Shown here one piece after another: positions 56,158 to 64,000 of a stretch of 64,000 nucleotides of DNA. The position numbers and the translations under genes were made by a program. The notes beneath the pieces were generated by a model. The model did no database searches. It had not been told where the DNA came from and worked only from the letters and a program-made list of their open reading frames with translations. The stretch is from contig NZ_WBVT01000002.1 in the NCBI RefSeq assembly GCF_009193355.1, positions 62,001 through 126,000 on the forward strand, in the 5' to 3' direction. This DNA comes from Bifidobacterium leontopitheci. GTDB lineage: Bacteria > Actinomycetota > Actinomycetes > Actinomycetales > Bifidobacteriaceae. Each line of letters starts with the position of its first letter. The first letter of the stretch is position 1.

Positions 56158-56976
56158 ATGAGCCTTGATAGTCTGCCCGTCTCAATCGCACAGTTCACGG
56201 TCGCGCGCCAGCCGGAACACAATCTGGAACTGATCGACTCGTTCGCACGGGACGCGATGGCACGCGGCGCGAAACTGCTCGTGCTGCCGGAGGGGCTGAT
56301 CGCACGGGACGGCGATGATGACGGGTTCGCCGCCGCCCATGCGCAGCCGCTGGACGGCTCGTTCGTGACGGGGCTGCGGCGGATCAGCGCGGACCGGCAC
56401 ATCACCTTGATGGGCACGGTGCATGTCACTCCGGAGGAAGGCGCTGCGGATCATCGCGTGTCCAACATGTTCCTCGTCGTGCGCGACGGCGGCATCGTGG
56501 CGTCCTACCGCAAGCTGCACCTGTACGACGCGTTCGCCGCACGCGAGTCCGCCGTGGTCCGCCCCGGCGACGAACTGCCGCCCATCGTGGATATCGACGG
56601 ATGGCGCATCGGCGTGATGACCTGCTACGACGTGCGATTCCCCGAGACGGCGCGCTCCCTGGCAGTGCGCGGCGCCGACGCGATCGCGGTCAGCGCCGCA
56701 TGGGTGCGCGGCGCACGCAAAGAAGACCATTGGAAACTGCTGACCGCCGCCCGCGCGTTGGAGAACATCTGCTATTTGCTCGCCTGCAGCGAGGTGAGCG
56801 TACGCAACATCGGCTGCAGCCGCATCATCGACCCGCTGGGCGAGACGATCGCCGAAGCCGGCGACGACGGCAGCATGATGATTACAGCCAAGCTGAGTCG
56901 CGGGTCACTCGATCACGCACGCGAAGTGCTGCCGGTCCTGCGCAACCGGCGTTTCGCCGATCCGCAGCTGGCCTGA
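56158..56976 (+). CDS. Carbon-nitrogen hydrolase (Nit2/omega-amidase-like)
   Basis: A 272-residue nitrilase-superfamily amidase with the catalytic triad Glu45 (LVLPEGL), Lys119 (RKLHLYDAF) and Cys156 (MTCYDVRFPE). It is similar to Nit2-type omega-amidases that hydrolyse 2-oxoglutaramate or deaminated glutathione, so a metabolite-repair role is inferred. GAAGGGAG precedes ATG 56158. It is followed by an asparaginase-family gene, giving two amide hydrolases side by side. Confidence 0.9.
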   Translation: MSLDSLPVSIAQFTVARQPEHNLELIDSFARDAMARGAKLLVLPEGLIARDGDDDGFAAAHAQPLDGSFVTGLRRISADRHITLMGTVHVTPEEGAADHRVSNMFLVVRDGGIVASYRKLHLYDAFAARESAVVRPGDELPPIVDIDGWRIGVMTCYDVRFPETARSLAVRGADAIAVSAAWVRGARKEDHWKLLTAARALENICYLLACSEVSVRNIGCSRIIDPLGETIAEAGDDGSMMITAKLSRGSLDHAREVLPVLRNRRFADPQLA

Positions 56977-57072
56977 TTCGATACGATACGATTGCAGGCG
57001 GAAGAGCCAGTCCTTGCCGCCGATTGATTGCAGTTCCCGCCGAATACGGGAAGTCGAATCTGAGGAGGAGCC

Positions 57073-57999
57073 ATGTCGTCGTCGGTCACCTTGGAATCCG
57101 CGGGCAGCGAAAACGGTATCACACTAATCATCCATGCCGGAGCCGGCAACCGGAGCCGCCATGCCACACCGGAATCACGAAAGCAGACACAGGCTGACCT
57201 GCAACGTGCATTGGATGCCGGATACGCGCTGCTCGAATCCGGTGCCAACGCGCAGGACGCGGTGATCGCCGCGATCCACATCATGGAGGATGCGCCGGAG
57301 TTCAACGCCGGCCGTGGCGCCGCGCTCACCAGCGACGGCATCGCGCAGATGGACGCCTGCCTGATGACCGGGGACGGGGAGGTCGGCGCGGTCGCCGGAC
57401 TGAGCACGGTGAGGAACCCGATCGACGCGGCGCTCGCCGTCAAGGACAAGACCAAGCATGTGCTGTTTGCGGAACCCACCGCGGACGAGATTGCCGACTG
57501 GGGTCTCACGACGGAGCCCAACGAGTATTTCATCACCGAACGGCGGCGGCGCTCCCATGCCGAAGCGCAACGCGACGGCGACGATTGGGAGAAGCACGGC
57601 ACCATCGGAGCGGTGGCGAGGGATATCACCGGCGCGATCGCGGCAGGCACCTCCACCGGTGGCATCACCAATCAGATGCATGGGCGGGTCGGCGATTCGC
57701 CGCTGCCGGGATGCGGCACGTTCGCCGACCGGCGCACGGTGGCGGTCTCGTGCACGGGTATCGGCGAGGCGTTCATCAAAGCGGTCGCAGCACATCAGGT
57801 CTCGGACCGGGTGCGATTCGCCGGCGAGACGGTCCATGATGCCGCCGTGGCTACACTGGACGAGGTCGCCGCCCACCACGGCGACGGTGGCATGATCGTG
57901 CTGCCGGCGACCGGCCGAGGTCTGGTGGCGTACAACAGCGAGACCATGAACTTCGGATACCGCAGCGAGGACGGCGGCCGCGTCCACGCAGCCGACTGA
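57073..57999 (+). CDS. Isoaspartyl peptidase/type-2 L-asparaginase
   Basis: A 308-residue N-terminal-nucleophile hydrolase precursor. It should self-cleave before Thr177 in HGTIGAVARD; GTSTGG and RVGDSPLPGCG contribute the rest of the active site. Family members hydrolyse beta-aspartyl dipeptides and asparagine. There is no signal peptide, so it is cytoplasmic. TGAGGAGGAGCC precedes ATG 57073. It neighbours the nitrilase-type amidase. Confidence 0.92.
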   Translation: MSSSVTLESAGSENGITLIIHAGAGNRSRHATPESRKQTQADLQRALDAGYALLESGANAQDAVIAAIHIMEDAPEFNAGRGAALTSDGIAQMDACLMTGDGEVGAVAGLSTVRNPIDAALAVKDKTKHVLFAEPTADEIADWGLTTEPNEYFITERRRRSHAEAQRDGDDWEKHGTIGAVARDITGAIAAGTSTGGITNQMHGRVGDSPLPGCGTFADRRTVAVSCTGIGEAFIKAVAAHQVSDRVRFAGETVHDAAVATLDEVAAHHGDGGMIVLPATGRGLVAYNSETMNFGYRSEDGGRVHAAD

Positions 58000-58066
58000 C
58001 AGGGCGGGATTGATCGCACGGTTTTTGATGGGGGGAGCCCAGGGCTTTTCCGGTGAGGTGAACGAT

Positions 58067-58270
58067 ATGGACGAACGATGGCTGAAGGCGCTTCAGGCCA
58101 AGAACATGACGGTCAGGGGCATGCCGGCTGGCGCAGACGACCACGCGGGGCGCGAACGGAACGGCGGAAACAACTCGGATGTGCGCAGGGCGGCTGGTTC
58201 GTCGACGCGCCGCGCACAGCCGTTCAAGGCGACCGGACACAAAGGCGGCATCAGCCGGCAGGGGAGTTGA
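58067..58270 (+). CDS. Small hypothetical protein
   Basis: A 67-residue polar, basic protein (MDERWLKALQAKNMTVRGMP, then Arg/Gly/Ser-rich). The start at ATG 58067 follows GGTGAGGTG. The frame is open from 58010. No homology was recognised, but codon use is plausible and it lies 3' of the asparaginase gene. It could be a real small protein or a chance reading frame. Confidence 0.45.
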   Translation: MDERWLKALQAKNMTVRGMPAGADDHAGRERNGGNNSDVRRAAGSSTRRAQPFKATGHKGGISRQGS

Positions 58271-58385
58271 ACGTCAGCAGTATCCTGCTATCCGTCGGAT
58301 TGGTGTCATCATACCCGCGCGAAGTAAGGGCCCTGCCGATCGGGCCGGAGAATTTGGCGGCACAGACCCGTTCGTGGGATCGGTT

Positions 58386-58560
58386 TCGTCCGTTTTCAAC
58401 TACAAGGGATGGCGAACTGGTGGGAAACGGACACAATTCGGCTGGTTTGCGTCCGTTTCCGACTATGAGAGGTGGCGGGCTTGTCGAAAACGGACGCTAT
58501 TGAGCGGATTTGCGTCCGTTTCCGACCAAGAGAGGTGGCAGCCTGGTCGGAAACGGACGT
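58386..58560. repeat. Three tandem palindromic repeats, about 62-bp period
   Basis: Each unit begins CGTCCGTTT(T/C)C and ends AAACGGAC, with starts at 58387, 58450 and 58513. The third unit is the best palindrome: TGCGTCCGTTTCCGACC with GGTCGGAAACGGACGT. Internal text such as GAGAGGTGGC is shared by units 2 and 3. The array fills most of the 331-bp gap between the small protein gene and the convergent SDR gene; nothing else was seen there. Confidence 0.85.
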
Positions 58561-58601
58561 GAAATCGGTCTGCCCATCCCGCTCCGCAAACAAGCCGCGG
58601 C

Positions 58602-59453
58602 CTAGTACACGGAATACCCGCCGTCCACCTGAAGATTGGTACCGGTGACGTACGAGGAGGCGTCGCTGGCGAGGAACAGCACGGCGGAGGCGATCTCCTC
58701 GTTGGTGCCGAACCGGCGCATCGGCACGGGCGCGGTCATCATGTCGTGCGCCTCGGGCACGATGCGCCCCTCGAAGATCCCGGACCACACGTAGCCGGGC
58801 GAGATCGCGTTCGAGCGGATGCCGTACGGCGCCAGCGCGGCCGCAAGATACCGCGCATACTCGTAGATGCCGGCCTTCGAGGCACCATAGGCGGCGACCG
58901 GCGAGGGACCGCCGGCGATGAAGTTCGCGTTGTGCGCGGACAGCGACGACGTGAACACGAGCGAGCCGCCATGCCCGTGCTCGCGCATGATGTGCTGTGC
59001 GATCCGCGCGGTCAGGTACGCGCCCGTCAGGTTGATGTCGATGGTCTTCTGCCATACCTCGTACGGTTCGTCCGCATCGTCGCCGGGCACGTTCACGCCG
59101 GCGTTGATGAACGCGACGGCCACGGTGCCGAGCGAGTCCACGAGCGATGTCTTCAACGCGTCGACCTGAGCGCGGTCGGACACGTCACAGTACAGCGGCA
59201 CGACCTTCACGCCGTAGCGTTCCGCGAGCTCGGCGGCGAGCGGCTCGAGCGTCTCCTTGGTGCGCGGCAGGTCGACGATCGCCACGTCGGCGCCCGCCTC
59301 CGCCCAAGCGGCCGCCACGTTGCGGCCCAAGCCGCCCGCGCCGCCGGTGACGAAGCCCTTCTTGCCGGCCAGCGAGAAACGGTCCATGATGCGATGGGAC
59401 GGGTCCTTCCACTGGTCGAGCGGATACTGGTCGAAGACTGAAGCGTCGGTCAT
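58602..59453 (-). CDS. SDR oxidoreductase (sugar-alcohol dehydrogenase-like)
   Basis: A 283-residue short-chain dehydrogenase. The cofactor loop is TGGAGGLG (36-43), followed by INAGVN, TSSLSAHNANF and the catalytic YGASK. The NAD preference is indicated by an Asp after strand 2 (AIVDLPR). It resembles fungal and bacterial mannitol/arabinitol/sorbose reductases. The start is taken as 59453 (MTDAS), because GGAGGACCCT lies just upstream inside the longer open frame from 59465. It is divergent from the BREX genes. Confidence 0.88.
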   Translation of the reverse strand: MTDASVFDQYPLDQWKDPSHRIMDRFSLAGKKGFVTGGAGGLGRNVAAAWAEAGADVAIVDLPRTKETLEPLAAELAERYGVKVVPLYCDVSDRAQVDALKTSLVDSLGTVAVAFINAGVNVPGDDADEPYEVWQKTIDINLTGAYLTARIAQHIMREHGHGGSLVFTSSLSAHNANFIAGGPSPVAAYGASKAGIYEYARYLAAALAPYGIRSNAISPGYVWSGIFEGRIVPEAHDMMTAPVPMRRFGTNEEIASAVLFLASDASSYVTGTNLQVDGGYSVY

Positions 59454-59630
59454 AGGGTCCTCCATTCGGTCGGGACGACGGCATCCTCGCCGCCGTCGTT
59501 ACGCCGAGCCTACCATAGGTGCGACGCCCATCCCCGCCGGACATGCCGTTGCGGTGAATACGGCCCGCATACCGCTGCCGACGTATACTGTGACCTGTTC
59601 CAACACAGCAAGCCAGCGCGAGGAGTGACC

Positions 59631-60302
59631 ATGGCCGGGTCGTACGGTACCGAGACGATGCAAAGCGATCAGCGCTACCGACTGTCGTTCACGGTCGGCG
59701 GACTGCTCGCACCCCAAGGGCACAGCATCGCCACGCTGATCATGCAGGACTCGGACCTCGCCGAGGGCATCACGCCAGCAACCGAACTGGGGGAACGTGC
59801 CGTACACGTCCGCAGGCAGGCCATCGACGAGAACGTGCTTGCCATCCGCACGCAGGCGGCGAACTCACGCATGGTGAGCGAAGTGCTCAAACGCCTGAGC
59901 GCGCTCACCGGAACGGAACTGCGTCATCTGGCCGACCGCGACACCCCGGCGGCGGACCGTCAGGCGCTGATGTGGGTGGCGATGTGCCGCTACTACGCCA
60001 TCGTGGGCGAGTTCGCCGACGAAGTGCTGCGCGACCGCTACCTGCTGGGACAGCCGACCGTCACCTATGAGGACTACGACCGGTTCATGCTCGCAAAAGC
60101 GATGTGGCATCCCGAACTCGAGACGCTGAGCACGGCCACGGCCGCAAAGCTCCGCTCGAACCTGTTCAAGGCCATGTTCGAGGCCGGCCTGGTCGAGAAG
60201 GACGGCAACATGCTGCAGCCATCCCTCCTGAGCGCGGCTGTGACTGGTATCTTGGAAGACAGACCCGAATCGTTCCGGTACTTCCCGATCCGGGAACACT
60301 GA
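59631..60302 (+). CDS. brxA: BREX protein BrxA (DUF1819)
   Basis: A 223-residue protein with the DUF1819 pattern (RLSFTVGGLLAPQGHSIATL near the start, RRQAIDENVLAIRTQAANSR, and MWVAMCRYYAIVGEFADEVL). This is the first gene of type 1 BREX phage-defence islands. BrxA is a DNA-binding component of unknown mechanism. GCGAGGAG precedes ATG 59631. The order brxA-brxB-brxC in the same direction fits type 1 BREX. Confidence 0.92.
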   Translation: MAGSYGTETMQSDQRYRLSFTVGGLLAPQGHSIATLIMQDSDLAEGITPATELGERAVHVRRQAIDENVLAIRTQAANSRMVSEVLKRLSALTGTELRHLADRDTPAADRQALMWVAMCRYYAIVGEFADEVLRDRYLLGQPTVTYEDYDRFMLAKAMWHPELETLSTATAAKLRSNLFKAMFEAGLVEKDGNMLQPSLLSAAVTGILEDRPESFRYFPIREH

Positions 60303-60375
60303 CACGGCACACCAGACACACGCAAGCCGCAACAAGCACGCTGCACCACGCACGTCGAGAGGAGACGCGAAGACG

Positions 60376-61125
60376 ATGACATTCGGCAACACCGCACGTC
60401 GACGGTCGCCCAATATCGAGCAGGACTTCGACGGACTGTTCGGCATCATGCGGTCCAGACGCTTCCGCAACGGCGAAGACACCGGCGGCGAACCGGCGAA
60501 CTACATCTACGCATACCCGCCACAGAAGGAGCCCGAAGTCGAACGCCGCATCTCAGCCCTCGCCAACCGCCTGCAGGGCATGACCCCCGTCGACGCCGAC
60601 GACTCCGCCCCCGCCATACTGGTCATCAACCTGTACGAACTGGCCGTATCGATCATGAAAGCCAACGACGTCTTCGACACCGCCATCGAACAGGAACCCG
60701 ACATGCACGGCGACGCCAGCGAAGCCGACACCGACACCAGCGGCGACCCCGGCGACCACCCATGGCCCACGCTGCAGGAGGACGACTTCTACCAGGCGCT
60801 CGCCGGCATGCTCGGCCCTGACAACGACGACCTGAGGGATGCGCTCAGAAGCCGCTATCTGGAGGCGAAGGCAGACCGCGAGGCCGATCTCGTGTTCCTG
60901 ACCGGCGTGGGGCAGGTGTATCCGTACATCCGCGCGCACGCGCTGCTCAACTGCGTGCAGGAGGTCGTCGACGAGCATACGCCCGTGATCGTGTTCTTCC
61001 CGGGGACCTATGAGAAGACGGCGTCCACCGTATCGGTGATGCGCCTGTTCGACCGGCTTGAATCGGACAATTATTATCGCGCGTTCAGTCTGAACACCGC
61101 GCTCGAGGAGGAGGCCAGCGAATGA
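60376..61125 (+). CDS. brxB: BREX protein BrxB (DUF1788)
   Basis: A 249-residue protein of the DUF1788 family. The N-terminus NIEQDFDGLFGIMRSRRF and the C-terminal hydrophobic strand VFLTGVGQVYPYIRAHALL, with HTPVIVFFPGTY, are typical. An Asp/Glu/Thr-rich insert lies near residues 113-134. BrxB is required for BREX exclusion of phage DNA in characterised systems, with an unclear role. It overlaps brxC by 4 nt (ATGA). Confidence 0.9.
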   Translation: MTFGNTARRRSPNIEQDFDGLFGIMRSRRFRNGEDTGGEPANYIYAYPPQKEPEVERRISALANRLQGMTPVDADDSAPAILVINLYELAVSIMKANDVFDTAIEQEPDMHGDASEADTDTSGDPGDHPWPTLQEDDFYQALAGMLGPDNDDLRDALRSRYLEAKADREADLVFLTGVGQVYPYIRAHALLNCVQEVVDEHTPVIVFFPGTYEKTASTVSVMRLFDRLESDNYYRAFSLNTALEEEASE

Positions 61126-64000
61126 GCGAGGAACTGCAGCTCAGGGACATCTTCGTCAGGAACATCGACGACAAGATCGATGGGGTCATCAAGGCCAGCG
61201 ACGACAGCAACCTCGCCGACGAGGTGGATGAGTATGTGCTGACCAACGAGATACAGGCGAATCTCGAACGGTTCCTGGACACGTACAACGACCCGTCCGC
61301 CGACTATACGAACGGCGTGTGGATCTCCGGCTTCTTCGGCTCGGGTAAGTCCCACCTGCTCAAGATCCTTTCGCATATCCTGGGCGACATCCCAGGCTCG
61401 TTCGTCTCGCCGGGCGTCGACCTGCCGAGCCGTGCGCAGGTCGTCGACGTGATGAGGGCCAAGGCCCGCGACGCCGGCAACCATGAGCTTGAGGGGCTGC
61501 TGGAGTCGAATCTGCGCATTCCCGCCACGTCGGTGCTGTTCAACATCGACAGCAAGGCGCAGAAGGGCAGCAAGACCGTGCTCATGGACGCGTTCATCCG
61601 CGTGTTCGACGAGGCTCGCGGCTATTACGGCGCCAACCGGTATGTGGCGAAAATGGAGCGCGACCTTGACGCCAACGGCTGCCTTGGCGAGTTCGAGCGG
61701 CAGTTCGAGCAGATCGCCGGCAAACCGTGGTCAAAGGGCCGCACGCAGGCGGCGTTCTCCGGAGCCAAGATCGACAAGGCGTTCGCCGCGGCCACCGGCG
61801 GTGAGGTGAAGGACATCCTCAAGGATTACCAGAAGCAGTACAATCCGACCATCGCCGATTTCGCCGACGACGTGAACGACTGGCTGCAGCATCAGGAGGC
61901 GGGCCGTCGTCTCATTTTCCTCGTGGACGAGGTCGGCCAGTTCATCGGTTCCAGCACGGATCTCATGCTCAACCTGCAGACCGTGACGGAGGAGCTGTTC
62001 TCGCGCACCAACGGCCGCGTATGGGTGATCGTCACCTCGCAGGAGGACATCGACGCGGTCATCGGCGACCGCACGGCCAGCCAAGGCCTTGATTTCACGA
62101 AGATCAAAGGCCGGTTCGCCATCAACCTGAAACTGTCCAGCGCCGACGCCATCGAGGTCATCCAGAAGCGTCTGCTCACCAAGAACACGCAGGGCGAGGC
62201 GGCGGCCGAAGCGCTGTGGCAAGCGCACCATGACGAGCTTGACGCCCTGTTCACGTTCCAAGGCGACGGCACCGGACGGCAGTACAGCAACAACAAGTTC
62301 GGCACGCGCGAGGATTTCACCGCCACCTACCCGTTCGTGAACTACCAGTTCACGCTCTTCCAGGAGGCGATGCGCGGCATGAGCAGCGCACGGTTCTTCG
62401 AGGGCCAGCATCGTTCGGTGGGCGAACGTTCGCTGCTGTCCACGATCAGCAGCGCACTCGTGGAGCACAAGGCCGACGCGACGGGCAGCCTGATTCCGTT
62501 CAGCGCCCTGTATGACGGCATCGCCGGCACGATCCAAAGCTCGGTGAACCATCGCATCCTCGAAGCGGAACGCGAGCTCGACCCTGATACGCAGAAGCTC
62601 GCGCTGCCGCTGCTCAAGGCGCTGCTGCTGGTCAAGCAGGTCGACAAGTTCAAGGCGAACGTGCGCAACCTGCGCATTCTCGTCCTCGGCGGGTTCGGCG
62701 AGAACCTGCCCGGTCTTGAGCGTCGCATCCAGGAGACGCTGGACGTGCTGGAGCGGCAGGATTACGTGCACCGCACCGGCGACGTGTACGAATATCTGAC
62801 GAACGACGAGCAGATCGTCGAGAACGAGATCAAGAACGTCGACATCGAGGACCGGCAGATCCGCGACCGGCTGGGCAAAATCGTCAGCGGCGACATCCTC
62901 GACCAGCCGATCGTGGAGTACGGCCGGGGACGCCAGAAGGCGAAGTTCCGGTACGGGCTGACCATCGACAACCTGGCTCAGGGCAAGTCCTATCCGCTGA
63001 CGCTGCACATCGTCACCCCGATGGACGGGGCGCCGTTGGAGGACAAGATCCTGCGTTCGGCCGGCGAACGCAGCGTGCTGCGCGTGATCCTCGACAACGA
63101 CAGCTCCACGTTCATGCGTGACCTGGCGATGGCCGAACGTACCAAAAAGTATCTGCAGCTGCACATCAACGATCAGGGTTCGCGCCGACACATCCTCGAC
63201 TCGAAGCGCAGGGACCTGGAGGTCATGGACCACGAGTTGAAGGTCACGGTCGCCAAGGCGATGTGCGAGGCGGCCATCGTCTACAACGGCTCCACGTTGA
63301 ACATGAAGGCGCGCGAGAGCGTGCCGGCGATCATCGCCGAGGCGATGCAGACGCTCATCGGCCGCCTGTACACCAACTTCCGGCTGGTGGAGGACCTGAC
63401 GTACACCGAAAAGGACCTTCCCGGCGTGCTCGCCGACGCGGCCGCACCGGAAGGCGCACTTAAGGGCACGGAGTCCGTGAGGAACCTGCTTGAGCTTCCC
63501 GCTCAGGACGTGTACGACTATGCTGCCGGGCAGAGCCGGCGCAACCTCGTGCCGACGGTGAAGGACGTCATCGCGCATTACGACAGCGAACCGTACGGCT
63601 GGCCTCTGGCGGACACGCTCGCCTGCCTGTGCTACCTGTACGGCGCCGAGCGTATTCGTCTGACCATCGACGGCAACCGGATCCCGCGCACCGATGTGGT
63701 CCGGTATCTGACCAATCAGAAGAAGATCGACGGCATGCGTGTGGAGATTCCGAAGCGCTACAACGCCGTCAAGATCAGGAAGCTGCGCGAGTTCGCGAAC
63801 GACTATCTTGGACTGGCCGGCGGCAGACTGCCGGCCGACGCCGAGGACATGGCGCGGGCCATCAAGGAGGGGCTGCTCGCCGAGGTCCGGGCGGTCGAGA
63901 ATCTTCAGGCCGCCAACAGCCGGTTCGTGTTCGTCGGCCAGCTTGACCGGCCGCTCGAGAGGCTGCGTGCCGTGGCTGCGCGATCGGCATCGTGGATTCT
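61122..64000 (+). CDS. brxC: BREX ATPase BrxC (DUF499-like), 3' part outside the window
   Basis: The reading frame is open from 61122 to the end of the window (959 codons and part of another) with no stop. Walker A is GFFGSGKS at about 70-77, and Walker B-like LVDEVGQF lies at about 267-274. It continues as a large helical protein, consistent with the roughly 1,200-residue BrxC. BrxC is the P-loop ATPase of type 1 BREX, thought to act with the methylase PglX and the phosphatase PglZ, which should lie beyond the window edge. It is annotated here as partial because the end is cut by the window. Confidence 0.93.
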   Translation, partial: MSEELQLRDIFVRNIDDKIDGVIKASDDSNLADEVDEYVLTNEIQANLERFLDTYNDPSADYTNGVWISGFFGSGKSHLLKILSHILGDIPGSFVSPGVDLPSRAQVVDVMRAKARDAGNHELEGLLESNLRIPATSVLFNIDSKAQKGSKTVLMDAFIRVFDEARGYYGANRYVAKMERDLDANGCLGEFERQFEQIAGKPWSKGRTQAAFSGAKIDKAFAAATGGEVKDILKDYQKQYNPTIADFADDVNDWLQHQEAGRRLIFLVDEVGQFIGSSTDLMLNLQTVTEELFSRTNGRVWVIVTSQEDIDAVIGDRTASQGLDFTKIKGRFAINLKLSSADAIEVIQKRLLTKNTQGEAAAEALWQAHHDELDALFTFQGDGTGRQYSNNKFGTREDFTATYPFVNYQFTLFQEAMRGMSSARFFEGQHRSVGERSLLSTISSALVEHKADATGSLIPFSALYDGIAGTIQSSVNHRILEAERELDPDTQKLALPLLKALLLVKQVDKFKANVRNLRILVLGGFGENLPGLERRIQETLDVLERQDYVHRTGDVYEYLTNDEQIVENEIKNVDIEDRQIRDRLGKIVSGDILDQPIVEYGRGRQKAKFRYGLTIDNLAQGKSYPLTLHIVTPMDGAPLEDKILRSAGERSVLRVILDNDSSTFMRDLAMAERTKKYLQLHINDQGSRRHILDSKRRDLEVMDHELKVTVAKAMCEAAIVYNGSTLNMKARESVPAIIAEAMQTLIGRLYTNFRLVEDLTYTEKDLPGVLADAAAPEGALKGTESVRNLLELPAQDVYDYAAGQSRRNLVPTVKDVIAHYDSEPYGWPLADTLACLCYLYGAERIRLTIDGNRIPRTDVVRYLTNQKKIDGMRVEIPKRYNAVKIRKLREFANDYLGLAGGRLPADAEDMARAIKEGLLAEVRAVENLQAANSRFVFVGQLDRPLERLRAVAARSASWI

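Noticed and set aside
58386-58560. Possible CRISPR array
   Set aside because: Only three repeats, each a large palindrome with short non-unique internal text, no spacer-like sequences of equal length, and no cas genes nearby.

Overview
The window is high-GC, densely coded DNA from an actinobacterium. The best fit is Bifidobacterium or a close relative: a three-gene pyridine-nucleotide transhydrogenase, actinobacterial-type lepA-hemW and glycogen synthase, a DivIVA-like polar-growth coiled-coil protein, a lactate dehydrogenase remnant resembling bifidobacterial Ldh, and a large GOGAT operon. Species cannot be assigned from the sequence alone. I saw no rRNA, tRNA or CRISPR.

Layout. 0.2-3.1 kb: pntAA-pntAB-pntB, followed by inverted duplications of the pntB 3' end. 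3.4-6.0 kb: an alpha/beta hydrolase and a 1.47-kb IS with double-site terminal repeats and a frameshifted transposase. 6.1-16.2 kb: mostly core genes (rplY, ilvE, DivIVA-like protein, lipoprotein, TRIC-like membrane protein, rpsT, lepA, hemW); hemW carries an in-frame palindromic repeat. 16.3-19.2 kb: a DUF805 protein and a histidine kinase facing a LuxR-type response regulator. 19.2-26.2 kb: two efflux-type loci, tetR/ABC (with paired operators) and marR/MFS (with a palindrome over the promoter). 26.3-35.4 kb: an accessory block of methyltransferases, a NUDIX protein, flavin and short-chain oxidoreductases, flavodoxin-like proteins, an acetyltransferase, hipBA, and remnants of ldh and an aldo/keto reductase. 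Two of its genes share a MerR-type operator although no merR gene is present. 35.5-45.6 kb: an HTH-aminotransferase fusion, a TetM-like GTPase, and gltB-gltD.

45.7-49.4 kb: a compact signalling cassette. A small secreted protein, a membrane protein and a membrane-anchored protein lie ahead of an overlapping histidine kinase/response regulator pair, and two of the leaders share an identical 40-bp sequence. 49.6-52.5 kb: a membrane protein, glycogen synthase and an ABC ATPase. 52.6-56.1 kb: an AT-richer three-gene cassette, a TerB-like protein between two glycine/alanine-rich membrane proteins, which is the best candidate for an undescribed system. 56.2-59.5 kb: a nitrilase-family amidase, a type-2 asparaginase, a tandem hairpin array and a sugar-alcohol-type SDR. 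59.6 kb to the end: the start of a BREX phage-defence locus (brxA, brxB and brxC, the last running off the window).

The core genes cover redox balance, nitrogen assimilation, translation and glycogen synthesis. The accessory parts (BREX, hipBA, the TerB cassette, the signalling cassette, efflux loci and IS) are inserted among them.
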